Source: Salinigranum salinum (GTDB taxonomy: Archaea > Halobacteriota > Halobacteria > Halobacteriales > Haloferacaceae). Taken from it: 64,000 nt of DNA. The DNA is taken from NCBI RefSeq assembly GCF_009176545.1, contig NZ_VTOJ01000001.1, forward strand, positions 1,054,001-1,118,000. Reading direction: 5' to 3'. This document shows, piece after piece, positions 25,640 through 34,300 of the stretch (position 1 is its first letter; every line of letters begins with the position of its first letter). The notes under the pieces are model-generated. The model worked only from the letters and a program-made list of their open reading frames with translations. It did not search any database and was not told the origin of the DNA. Position numbers and translations under genes: made by a program.

Positions 25640-27094
25640 TCAGAGGTCGAGCGGGTCGACTTTCAGGAACTCGCGGAGGAACACGGTCGCGTACGATCCG
25701 CGGGGGAGCGCGAAGTCGAAGGCGGCTCCCTCGTCGTCGACGGCCGTCTCGACGCCGGTCCGGACCAGCACGGCCCGGCGGGTTCCCGTCGAGTCGAACG
25801 CGCCGGGGAGCGCGAAGTCCGACGGCGCGAGGGCCAGCTCCTTGAGCACCGCGCGTTCGATGTCGCCCGGTTCTCCCACCCCCAGTTCGGTCTCCGTCCC
25901 GACGAGCGGCGCGGTGACGAACGCCCGCCCGCGCGCGCAGTGTCGTCGCATCACGTCGACCCGCGTCTCGGTCACGCGCTGTTCGCGGTCGGTGTCGGGG
26001 ACGGCGAACGGCGCGTCCACGTCGCGGTCCGTAAAGCAGACGACGTCGCCCGCGACCGGCTCAGAGAGGGGGAGTCCCCGGCGGAGACGCTCGCTCACGA
26101 TCCGGTTGAAGACGTACGACTGCGCGGCGTTGACGAAGAGCCGTTGCAGGTTCGACGGCACCGCTTCGAGCGCGTGGCGGAAACGGGCGTCCTCTGCGCC
26201 TTCTCCGTCTTCTGCGCCTTCTCCGTCTTCTGCGCCTTCCGCGTCTTCGGCGTCTCCACCCGCTTCGGCCTCACTCGCTTCGGCTTCCGTCCCCTCCGCG
26301 AGTCGGTGGAGCATCGACCGCTCGTACCGCAGATAGCCGGGGATGGTGTCGAGCGCCCGCTGCCAGTCGGGGTCGTCGCTCGTGGCCACCTCGTCGACGA
26401 CGGCTCGCGCCTCCTGTGTCTCTGCCGGTTCACTGTCGGCGGGGTCACCACAGTACGCCAGCACCGCCTCGCGCCACTCGCCGCGGACGACGTGGAGACC
26501 CACACGATGCGTGACGGGTCGGCGCGACCCGAACCGCTGGTGGCCGAAGTAGTTGGGGACGCCGACGTGCGCTCCGTCAGTCCCCCCAGCCAGGTCCGCG
26601 AGCGACTCGGTCACGGCGTCGATCCGGTCGGCGGCGGCCGCGGTGTCACACGCGAGGTCGCGAACACGGATGGAGAAGTCGTTGCCCGCGAGGTCGCCGA
26701 ACTGGAGCGCACGGCCGAGCCGACCGACGACCTCGATGTCGGCGTTTCGAACCGCCGGGACCTCGTCCGCAGAGACGCCCCGGAGCGAGAACAGCTGGGT
26801 CGTCACGGCGTGTTTGTCCTTCGTGCCGGCCCACGAGACGCGCTCGCGGCTCATCCCCAGCGCGTCGGACAGCCGCCCGGCGAAGTCGTTGGTGTCCCAG
26901 CCGTGGAGCGTCGCCCGGACGAGGAGGTGCGGGTAGTCGCCGGGGTCGCTCCCGACCGGTGCGGGGTCGAGCGTCTCGACCTCTCGCACGCGGAAGTCCT
27001 CGGGTCGGACCCTGAGCCGACCGCCCACGCCATCGGCGTCGCTCGCGTAGAACGCCATCCCGACCCGTTCCTCGCGGGGGTGTGCCGCGCGCAT
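25640..27094 (-). CDS. truD: tRNA pseudouridine(13) synthase TruD
   Basis: 484 residues from ATG 27094. [17 protein letters not shown] contains the TruD catalytic aspartate motif (GTKDKxA). [23 protein letters not shown] and [17 protein letters not shown] are TruD family signatures. The enzyme isomerises U13 in tRNA. A haloarchaeal low-complexity insertion ([12 protein letters not shown] type, about residues 262-298) sits between the catalytic parts and is encoded by an 18-bp tandem repeat. The TGA of the upstream pth2 shares its A with this ATG (TGATG), so the genes are translationally coupled. Confidence 0.95.
   Translation of the reverse strand: MRAAHPREERVGMAFYASDADGVGGRLRVRPEDFRVREVETLDPAPVGSDPGDYPHLLVRATLHGWDTNDFAGRLSDALGMSRERVSWAGTKDKHAVTTQLFSLRGVSADEVPAVRNADIEVVGRLGRALQFGDLAGNDFSIRVRDLACDTAAAADRIDAVTESLADLAGGTDGAHVGVPNYFGHQRFGSRRPVTHRVGLHVVRGEWREAVLAYCGDPADSEPAETQEARAVVDEVATSDDPDWQRALDTIPGYLRYERSMLHRLAEGTEAEASEAEAGGDAEDAEGAEDGEGAEDGEGAEDARFRHALEAVPSNLQRLFVNAAQSYVFNRIVSERLRRGLPLSEPVAGDVVCFTDRDVDAPFAVPDTDREQRVTETRVDVMRRHCARGRAFVTAPLVGTETELGVGEPGDIERAVLKELALAPSDFALPGAFDSTGTRRAVLVRTGVETAVDDEGAAFDFALPRGSYATVFLREFLKVDPLDL
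26190..26243. repeat. 18-bp tandem repeat inside truD
   Basis: Three near-identical units of CTTCTGCGCCTTCTCCGT (plus-strand reading). They encode the repeated acidic GAEDGE segment of the TruD insertion; the third unit diverges at its end. A copy-number-variable microsatellite within a coding gene. Confidence 0.9.
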
Positions 27095-27432
27095 CAGTAC
27101 AGCGAGAGGTCGCCGGTCACGCGGTCGACCTCGTCGTCCGCGGCGGGTCCGACGGCGACGGCGGTGACCGTCCCGGGCTCGAGCTGCGTGTGGCCCGCGT
27201 CGCGGACGACCGCGTTGGGGAGGCCGAGCCGTTCGGCCTCGCTCGCCACGTCGAACACCGCCTGCTCGCCCGACACCTTCAGGACGACCTTCTTCTGTCC
27301 CGACCCCTTCCACGCCTTCCGCGTCGAAGAGGAGGCGTCCTCGTACGCCGACAGCGACGCGTGGGCGACCTGCGCGGCCAGCTTCCCGCGCCCCATTCCG
27401 ATGTCGGTACGTGCGGCGATAGCCTGCTTCAT
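27094..27432 (-). CDS. pth2: peptidyl-tRNA hydrolase Pth2
   Basis: 112 residues from ATG 27432. [27 protein letters not shown] is the archaeal/eukaryotic Pth2 signature with the active-site lysine, GKxxAQ and the HAS motif; [20 protein letters not shown] is the second. It releases peptides from tRNAs that dropped off the ribosome. It is upstream of truD with a one-base overlap, a common haloarchaeal pairing. An AT-rich GTAAATAGATC around 27516 (plus-strand) is shared with the divergent gene at 27534. Confidence 0.95.
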   Translation of the reverse strand: MKQAIAARTDIGMGRGKLAAQVAHASLSAYEDASSSTRKAWKGSGQKKVVLKVSGEQAVFDVASEAERLGLPNAVVRDAGHTQLEPGTVTAVAVGPAADDEVDRVTGDLSLY

Positions 27433-27533
27433 AGCTCCCCTCGTCGGGCTAGCGTGAAGTCTCCTGCTATCCCGGAAGCGGTGCGGCGACCAGGGGCGGA
27501 ATACATATCCTTCGCGTAAATAGATCACATCCT

Positions 27534-27863
27534 ATGAAGATCGTCGGCATCGATACGGAGGACGTCCGCACTCGTATCCACGTTCGCGCCGGTCGCTCCG
27601 AGGGCGACGATCTGGTCGCCTACGGATTGCGACGACACGTAGACCGCCTCCCGTCCGACGCAGAGGCCCGTATCCGACGTGTTCTCTCGGATCACGACAT
27701 CGAACGGTATCCCGAAGGAGCGTACATCGGGACCTTCAGTTCACGACCACTGGAGGATTCGCGCATCGTCCGAGATCACGAGGAGATCGTCTCCGACCCG
27801 TATCCGCGCGACATCGAACTGACAGAGTTCCCACCCGAGGAAGGCCAACTCTACTACTGGTAG
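27534..27863 (+). CDS. hypothetical protein (109 aa)
   Basis: 109 residues (MKIVGIDTEDVRTRIHVRAG). It begins with a beta-strand, then DDLVAYGLRRHVDRLPSDAE, a predicted helix with ARIRRVLSDHD, and ends PPEEGQLYYW. There are no cysteines, signal or membrane segments. Codon use is slightly less GC-rich than truD/pth2. An AT-rich promoter (CGTAAATAGATC) is 17-24 bp upstream of the ATG, suggesting a leaderless transcript. I do not recognise a family. Confidence 0.65.
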   Translation: MKIVGIDTEDVRTRIHVRAGRSEGDDLVAYGLRRHVDRLPSDAEARIRRVLSDHDIERYPEGAYIGTFSSRPLEDSRIVRDHEEIVSDPYPRDIELTEFPPEEGQLYYW

Positions 27864-27905
27864 ACGGCGTGTAGAACTGGTCTCCGAACGACTGTCTGTC
27901 CGCTT

Positions 27906-28113
27906 CGTGATTCGAATCACGGGCGCTCCACTCGCGTCTTCCCCGATTCGAATCCCTCCACACGACCACTCCTCACACACACCCACACCGTGGAGCCGTA
28001 ACCAACCGTCCGTCTCTCGGTCGACTGAACCGTGTCGTTAGCTGAAAGGAGGCGCTAAGCCCCCACCCTCAACGGAGCGACCGAAGGGAGCGGAGTAGGG
28101 TCGGGTAGTTCAC
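27906..28113 (+). mobile_element. probable non-autonomous IS200/IS605 (IS1341-type) remnant with right end
   Basis: Positions 28037-28113 read CGTTAGCTGAAAGGAGGCGC, then TAAGCCCCCACCCTCAACGG, and end GGGTCGGGTAGTTCAC. From memory of haloarchaeal genomes, this closely resembles the conserved 3' end (tnpB trailer/omega-RNA scaffold and right terminus) of IS1341-type elements. No tnpB is present. On the left there is a perfect 16-bp palindrome CGTGATTCGAATCACG (27906-27921), and its core GATTCGAATC recurs at 27945-27954. ACCCT and AGGGT within the right part can pair. The right border coincides with the stop codon of the secreted-repeat gene. ISfinder comparison would settle it. Confidence 0.55.
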
Positions 28114-28532
28114 AAACTGGGTTTTCCGGACCCGCCGCCTCTGCCTGCGTAATCCGCGCTCACGGTGACGTTGTCGATCGGGAACGCGAAGCTCACGGCG
28201 TCGTTCTTCGTTCCATCACGCGAGTACTGGCGCGGCGGCGGGTACACGTCGTTGCCTTTCCCGTCGAGCGAGGCGTAGACTCCTGGCGGGGGGTACACGT
28301 CGTTACCCTTGCCGTCGAGCGACGCGTACAGACTCGGCGGGGGGGTGGGAACGTCGTTGCCCTTACCATCCAGCGACGCGTACAGATCCGGGGGATACGG
28401 GTCGTTGCCTTTCCCGTCCATGGGTTCGGCTGCGGCCGTTCCGACTCCGCCAACGACCCCGGCCGTCAGAACGGCCGCGATGAGGAGTGCTTTGATTACA
28501 GTGCGTCCAACCGTGATGTCGATTGCTTTCAT
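28110..28532 (-). CDS. small secreted repeat protein (DGKGND repeats)
   Basis: 140 residues from ATG 28532 (a GTG immediately upstream is alternative). A clear signal sequence (VIKALLIAAVLTAGVVGGVG then TAAAEP) is followed by four or five repeats: MDGKGNDPYPPDL, YASLDGKGNDVPTPPPSL, YASLDGKGNDVYPPPGV, YASLDGKGNDVYPPPRQ and a degenerate YSRDGTKND. The C-terminal 35 residues differ (VSFAFPIDNVTVSADYAGRG). No cysteines and no C-terminal anchor. It is probably exported; the proline-rich Asp/Gly/Asn repeats could bind cations or be a processed precursor, but this is a guess. The stop codon coincides with the edge of the IS-like remnant. Confidence 0.75.
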   Translation of the reverse strand: MKAIDITVGRTVIKALLIAAVLTAGVVGGVGTAAAEPMDGKGNDPYPPDLYASLDGKGNDVPTPPPSLYASLDGKGNDVYPPPGVYASLDGKGNDVYPPPRQYSRDGTKNDAVSFAFPIDNVTVSADYAGRGGGSGKPSL

Positions 28533-28663
28533 CACAGATGTATCCAGGTCGGGGGATTCGATGGAGACAGATGCTTACTATTGAAGCGCGTTCCGGGATA
28601 CGCATTCTAGATAGCTAGAGTTGTGCGCTCGGCGGCTCCGATCTCGCTTCGTTCGGCAGAAAG

Positions 28664-28685
28664 AGCCGGTGGAGGGGTTGTAACC
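28664..28685. repeat. left attachment site (attL) of the island
   Basis: 22 bp that copy the 3' end of tRNA-Thr at 44205-44226 in the same orientation: the first 13 bases (AGCCGGTGGAGGG) are identical and 19 of 22 match overall. It lies 44 bp before the integrase gene. The intact tRNA is at the other end, as expected for recombination into a tRNA 3' end. Confidence 0.8.
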
Positions 28686-28692
28686 TAAGGTT
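28682..28692. promoter_or_regulatory. palindrome in the integrase promoter
   Basis: Perfect 11-bp odd palindrome AACCTAAGGTT between attL and the integrase, about 37 bp before its ATG. It could be a binding site for the recombinase or a regulator. GGGAGT just before the ATG is a candidate ribosome-binding site. Confidence 0.4.
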
Positions 28693-28728
28693 TACATCCG
28701 TGTAAGTTATCCATCGGTTCAGGGAGTC

Positions 28729-29979
28729 ATGCCAACAGATCCCAAGGAAGCCGTCGAGCGTCTCGAAGACCGTATCAGAACCAGCGAGGAAATCAGACCG
28801 AACGACCGAGACAATCTTCTTGCGTTCATTGACCGTCTTCGTCTCCTTCGTACGGTGTACGGTGATCACCGCCGGGAGAAACTCCTCCGACACTGCACTA
28901 TTCTCGCAGAGGAACTCAACCAGCTCACAGAGGCGCTTGACGATCGCGAAGCGGCTGAGTCGATCGTCAAGTGGATCAATCGTAACTACCCTAACGAGGA
29001 GACGAACAAGGACTATCGAGGTGCTCTCAGGGCTTTCGCTAAGCGAGTCACAGAGGGTCCGGATATCCCTTCGAGCGTAGACTGGGTACCTTCTGGTACC
29101 AGCCGCAACTATGATCCAAAACCGAACCCATCCGAGATGCTTCATTGGAAAGACGACGTGATTCCGATGATTGACGAGACCCGGAACGCTCGCGATGCCG
29201 CACTTATCGCAGTTGCTTGGGACTCTGGTGCTCGAAGTGGAGAGATCCAGGCGATGTCGGTCGGAGACGTCTCTGATCACACTCACGGGCTGCAGATCAC
29301 TGTCGATGGAAAGAGAGGACAACGTTCCATCACGCTGTTTAACAGTGGTTCCTATCTGATTCGGTGGCTTCAGGATCACCCATGTTCGGATCAGCCAAAC
29401 GCTGATCTCTGGTGCAAGTTGAGTTCCGGTGAGAGTATCAGTTACCAGATGTATCGAAAGGCCCTGAATCAGGCTGCAGACCGAGCAGGCGTCACCAAAC
29501 CCGTGACGCTGACGAATTTCCGTAAGTCGTCTGCATCTCATCTCGCGAGCCAGAACGTGAATCAGGCCCACATCGAGAACCACCACGGTTGGAAGCGGGG
29601 TAGTAAAGTTGCCGCACGATACATAGTTATCTTCGGCTCGGACAGCGACAGAGAGCTCGCAAAAGCGTACGGTCTCGAGGTTGATGAAGAAGAAACCGAA
29701 CCGATTGGTCCTCTTAGCTGTCCTCGTTGCCAGCGCGAAACGCCCCGACATGAGGAGTTCTGTGTTTGGTGCGGGCAGGCACTTGAGCCCGGAGCCGTCG
29801 AGTCGGTTAGGCAGACAGAGCGTGACGTCAGAGATGCAGTGTTCCGCCTCGCTCGGAGCGATCCTGAACTCCTTACGGAAAGGGAACGGATTGAGGGGTT
29901 GATGCGCCTCGTCGAGAGTAGACCTGACCTGATTGATGACGCCGAAAGATACCTGGACGCTCTCGAATCTACCAGCTGA
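28729..29979 (+). CDS. tyrosine recombinase/integrase with C-terminal zinc ribbon
   Basis: 416 residues. A SAM-like N-terminal domain (about 10-110) is followed by a catalytic domain with R169 (DSGARSGEI), K195 (DGKRGQR), R265 in LTNFRKSSAS (Thr at the usual first His of HxxR), H286 in HHGW, and nucleophile Y298 in AARYIVIF. A zinc ribbon (CPRCQRETPRHEEFCVWCG) comes after residue 330, then a helical tail. This domain order is typical of haloarchaeal integrases of integrative elements. It probably integrates the 28.66-44.23 kb island into tRNA-Thr; attL is 44 bp upstream. GC is lower than in chromosome genes. Confidence 0.92.
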   Translation: MPTDPKEAVERLEDRIRTSEEIRPNDRDNLLAFIDRLRLLRTVYGDHRREKLLRHCTILAEELNQLTEALDDREAAESIVKWINRNYPNEETNKDYRGALRAFAKRVTEGPDIPSSVDWVPSGTSRNYDPKPNPSEMLHWKDDVIPMIDETRNARDAALIAVAWDSGARSGEIQAMSVGDVSDHTHGLQITVDGKRGQRSITLFNSGSYLIRWLQDHPCSDQPNADLWCKLSSGESISYQMYRKALNQAADRAGVTKPVTLTNFRKSSASHLASQNVNQAHIENHHGWKRGSKVAARYIVIFGSDSDRELAKAYGLEVDEEETEPIGPLSCPRCQRETPRHEEFCVWCGQALEPGAVESVRQTERDVRDAVFRLARSDPELLTERERIEGLMRLVESRPDLIDDAERYLDALESTS

Positions 29980-29981
29980 CA

Positions 29982-30182
29982 TCAATCCTGCTCCTCATTC
30001 GAGAGTCGGTCGATCTCCCGTTTTATCTCTTCACGATCGCGCTCGTCGCCGCCTCTGAGCAGAACTGCCAGAGCCAATCCTCGGACCGTTTCGTCGGTTC
30101 CGTGTTTGAGGATGTATGCAAGATCTTCTCGATGATTCTGTACGTATTCTCTGACTTCGGGTGGTGTCCGGTTGTTTTCCAT
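29982..30182 (-). CDS. small acidic protein next to the integrase (66 aa)
   Basis: 66 residues from ATG 30182 (MENNRTPPEVREYVQNHRED); ATG 30185 adds one residue. It is all-helical, acidic, ending REEIKREIDRLSNEEQD. Similar small proteins sit convergent to integrases in haloarchaeal proviruses and islands. It could be an excisionase-like or regulatory factor, but no helix-turn-helix is obvious. Its stop is only 2 bp from the integrase stop on the other strand. Confidence 0.7.
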   Translation of the reverse strand: MENNRTPPEVREYVQNHREDLAYILKHGTDETVRGLALAVLLRGGDERDREEIKREIDRLSNEEQD

Positions 30183-30376
30183 CATTCGGCGGCCGCAGAG
30201 CGCCACCCTCACTGGGTAAGGAAAACCTCTTTACTACCACACACTCTATTTTGGGTGTGGAGTGGCCTTCCTCGGCGCTCCTCGTTCTCGGTTCAAAACG
30301 GTATCACGGCATGCCTGGCAGCAACGACGTGATATCGTTCGAATCTACTCCTTTGAGAGCCATCGATTACAGCATG

Positions 30377-30413
30377 TTAGGTTAGTTTTCCCTTTTGTCA
30401 GGAAAACACCTAA
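30377..30413. other. hairpin (TTAGGT-GTTTTCC / GGAAAAC-ACCTAA)
   Basis: Left arm TTAGGT + TA bulge + GTTTTCC (30377-30391) pairs perfectly with GGAAAAC + ACCTAA (30401-30413), giving 13 base pairs around a 9-nt loop. It works as RNA on either strand or as a DNA cruciform. Confidence 0.75.
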
Positions 30414-30466
30414 GCTGATCCCACACAAAGACGCTGTTGGGGACGATCGACTGCAACCCTGAAGCT

Positions 30467-30504
30467 AGCAAACAACACGTGATTTCTCCCTCATGTTGCT
30501 TGCT
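30467..30504. other. hairpin with one mismatch
   Basis: AGCAAACAACA (30467-30477) pairs with TGTTGCTTGCT (30494-30504) with a single A/C mismatch. It lies between the 13-bp hairpin and the terminator-like structure. Confidence 0.6.
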
Positions 30505-30515
30505 GGTGTCGTCTG

Positions 30516-30544
30516 TCGCCCGGTCTTTCCCTGGGCGATTTTTT
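30516..30544 (+). terminator. intrinsic-terminator-like hairpin with T6
   Basis: TCGCCC (30516-30521) pairs with GGGCGA (30533-30538), followed directly by six T (30539-30544). Archaeal terminators need mainly the T-run, so the call depends on that. If functional, it would end a short plus-strand transcript that includes the two upstream hairpins. Confidence 0.5.
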
Positions 30545-31339
30545 ATCCCGAATCCATTTACACCACCAAATACTCCAAGCATCATTAAATTTTCTTTAAC
30601 CAACATATGTTCCAGTGCGTTGGTTAAATCCCGCTCCGGAAGTTTCGAAGCTCTTTGGATGCCGGGATAATTAAAAAATGAGCGTTCAGTAATCCATTAT
30701 CTGATTGAACAAATAAGAAAATATCTTGAGTTAGCAGCCATCCGCAGCTCACAATTCCAACCCCTTATTGCTAGGTAAATCACCCACGTCACGGTCTCTC
30801 AAAGTAACATAGCCGTATGAATACCTGAACTGGTGCGTTGTGGCTGGGATCTCGGCTCCAAGCCCTCGTAGTATTAAGTTAAATTAAACACTGGGGGGTG
30901 GGGGGGTGTGTGTGTCTACCCCGTTTCGTAAGGCATGTCGTAGTCTGTGTGCACCATTTGATTTGAACGGGTGTTAATGCATACTCCAGTCGAAATTGGA
31001 GTAAGACACCCATGAACATGAGCCGGATCCGAGAGTCTTGAGACGAACGCCTCAATGGATACGATAGTATCAAGTTCTGATAGAGACAGCGTATAAGACT
31101 TAGAGAGTATACTGCTCACACGTATTTCAAGGCGATTATCGGGCGCAGTTACACCCGGGTTCTTATTCTATCATAAGCAAACGTGATATCGAGGTCCCAG
31201 TACTCTAGCTCAGGCACCCAAAGACCGATCACTACTCCTCCCATAGATTCAAAAAGGCGGACTTGATCCAATTGCTGGCCTTCATTCATTTTTCAGCCGA
31301 AGATCACTTTTTTAATCGGGTGATGAGAGAGTCATATTC

Positions 31340-34300
31340 ATGATCGATGAAGGCGGACGTGTCTTTCTTTCTGACGAGCCGATTGAATCGCCCGAACAGG
31401 ACAAGTTCGAGCATCGGGAGTACGTTGATGCGCTCGAACAGATCCTCGAAAACGCTGAACCTCGGTGGAATATAGGTGTGTTCGGCAAGTGGGGCACTGG
31501 GAAGAGTTCGATAATCAATCTATTGTTCGACCGGCTGCAAGACAATCCAGCGTTCGACGATACGATCTGTGTCGAGTTCGATGCATGGACACACGCTGAG
31601 GAGTCGATTCGAACCGACCTGCTTCTCGGTATCGATTATCAACTTGGTGAAAAAACGGATACGAAGGTCGATGGCGAATACGGGATTCTTGGGGAGGACT
31701 ACATAACGGAAGAACTCTACGACATTACAGAAGAGACAGGGAGCGAGGATCTCTCGTATCGGGAGTACACCGCTAGGCTCCTTTCCCATTCCAAGCCCGT
31801 TACTGGAATCGTTGTGATAGCCGCCGTAGTTCTAGTTCTGGGCGTTCTCGCCAACGTACTGAATCTCGTCGGTGTTCTAAATCCAGACCCTGACCTAATG
31901 GCCACCGTCAATAGCATCCTCCAAATCGCCATTCTCCCACTGTTTTTGAGTCTCTTCATTTTCATGGCGAAACAGGTGGAAGACGCGACCTCCACCCTCC
32001 GTCAACGATACCCTCGGAAGGAATGGTCCGGCGCATATGAGCAATTGTTCGAAGAGATGCTCACCGATCTGGTCAAGAAAACTGAGAAAAAGAAGGTCAT
32101 CATATCGGTAGACAATCTCGACCGTTGTGAGAGCGACACCGTCTATGACGTCCTCGTCTCGTTAAAGACGTTCATGGAGAACGACCGCTGCACCTACATC
32201 ATCCCCTGTGACGATGAAGCACTTCTCAGTCACGTGCAATCTATCGACAGAGGGGGGTACTTTGAGGAGCCCGAGAACGAACGTGAATTCTTACGGAAGC
32301 TGTTCCAAGCGCATGTCCGTGTTCCGCCGTTCACTAACGAGGCAATCTCCGACTATGCCAGGGAGTTGAAAGGGCAACTTGATGAGGACCTTGGAGAGGA
32401 CTACGACGACGAGGTTCTGTCCGTAATCACGAAAGCATATGCCCGAAATCCACGCCGTATCAAACAGGCATTCAACCGGCTGACGACCCTGCGAATGTTG
32501 GCTCAAGAAATGGAAGCGACAGACCGTATGCGTGAGGGTGCAATCACAGATAATTACCCGTTTTTGGCCAAAGTATCGATACTACAGGAAGATTTTCCAG
32601 AATTCTATCGGGCGCTTCAGACGAATCCACGATTACTTGATGAATTCAATGACTACTTCGCCGGGCGTGTTTCCGAATCCGAACGAGAGAAGGAGCTGGC
32701 TGCGTATTTTGATCCTGATGAGAACGAAGACAACGGCTCAGTTGAAGGGCTGAGGGATTTTCTTCGGACAACCCGATACATTACTGACGACAACCCTCGT
32801 CGCTTTATTTACCTGAGCGAGCCATCATATGCACTCACCCTAGGAGACGACGAGCGCTTCGTACAGGACCTCCGTACCGGTCAGGTGGATAAAGTACGTG
32901 ATGAGTTGAAATCGCTTTTCGAAAGCGACGAGGACTTCACTCCCTATCTTGAGGCTATTCGAGATACGCTCGATGAGTGGAGCCACCTCAATTCGGAACT
33001 ATTCAACATCGTTGAGGGGTTGATGGAAGTTTTCAGCGCTCTCGACGAAGATTCCCAATCCAGAGTGGCTGCGGTTGTGAGCGAATACTTGGTCTCCGCT
33101 GACCGGAGACACTTCTTGGAGGATCTTGACCCACATCTCTCGTTCCCGCTCCTCCTCAAAATGCCTCATCGGGATTCTCAAATCCTTTTTAATGCATACG
33201 GACAACTAGCTGCCGACCCCGAGACCCTCCACGAGAACGTGCTTGAAGCATTTGTTTCTCACAGTGACGAAATCCCACGCTCTGCGCGGCGACCCCTTGC
33301 AGAAAATCTCACTCATCTGCGACAGAATCTACAGATAGATGAGTTCAAGCGGGCACTCGACATGCTTCACTCTTCAGCCCCAGCACGGGAGAAGTTCGCC
33401 ACGGCAAGCCTGTTGAAAGAGGCTGTTGAGCTAATCGAGTTAGATAACCAACATCAGTTCCAGAACCACGAGTACTACACTAAATTCGACCCGCAAGCGT
33501 CAATCGAGGCTCGAAGCACGTTTGTCAAAAAGCTGATTGACCTTTACAATGATGTTGAGGATGACAACGTCAAGAATCTCAACCAGAACCTTGCTGACAT
33601 CCTCCTTGATATCGAACCGGACTTGACAACACCGGCCACTCGCCGTCTCTATGACGAATTCCAGGGGTTAGTTCATGCGCCAAGTGGCGATGAAAGACAA
33701 CTCGTAGAAACGCTCTTTCATTTCTACGATGTTCTCGTGCCGAGCGATCAAGACGAATTCCGCCAACAGTGTGTAAACCAGATCCAGAACTGGGGCAGCA
33801 CCGCACAGCAGTATCTCAAGTGGGCAGAGCAGTACGACGTCCCACTACTCAATTCGGAAAACGCGGTGGAAGCAGCTCTCGCCCCGTTCCCCAACCAGAA
33901 CTCGAACGCAAATCTATTCACTAAAACGATCCTGCCCCTAATCCCTGAGGAATTTGACGAGGAAGTGACGGCGAAGAAACTACTCGATATTCTGGATAGC
34001 AGTGACGACTCGCATGCACAACTCGGGGCGGAAATTTTCTTGACCGCGCCCGAACGCTTCTCCAATGTCCAGGATTCGGTTGTTGATAAGTGCCTCAGCA
34101 AGGCGAACAGGACGAACGACATTAAGAGTAAGCAGACGTTTCTGACCGCGGTTTCAGGAGTGTTTACCGAATTGAAGGACAGCGATCAAGAACTATTCCT
34201 TAGCCAGCTGACTGAGCTGGCGCGTGGGAGTAATCGGGACAAGCAGGCCTTTGCCCAGGTGTGGCGAGAAGTTGAAGACGATCTTGAACCCGGACACCGG

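Larger units (their letters stand above)
30183..31339. other. 1.1-kb non-coding AT-rich region of the island
   Basis: No convincing gene on either strand. It holds a 13-bp-stem hairpin (30377-30413), a second hairpin (30467-30504), a terminator-like hairpin plus T-run (30516-30544), a G/T-rich tract (30889-30916) and the promoter of the KAP gene near 31307-31314. Short minus-strand frames at 30606-30382 and 31119-30916 look possible but lack family or motif support. It may hold an ncRNA gene, a replication origin or both. Confidence 0.5.

Noticed and set aside
27906-27954. GATTCGAATC copies resembling a tRNA T-loop
   Set aside because: No acceptor or anticodon stems can be formed around them; palindromic DNA rather than tRNA.
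30382-30606. 74-codon minus-strand frame across the two hairpins
   Set aside because: The hairpins and T-run explain the sequence better; the peptide has no recognisable feature, though it cannot be excluded.
30916-31119. 67-codon minus-strand frame starting GTG 31119
   Set aside because: No family, motif or clear promoter; composition is only weakly coding-like.
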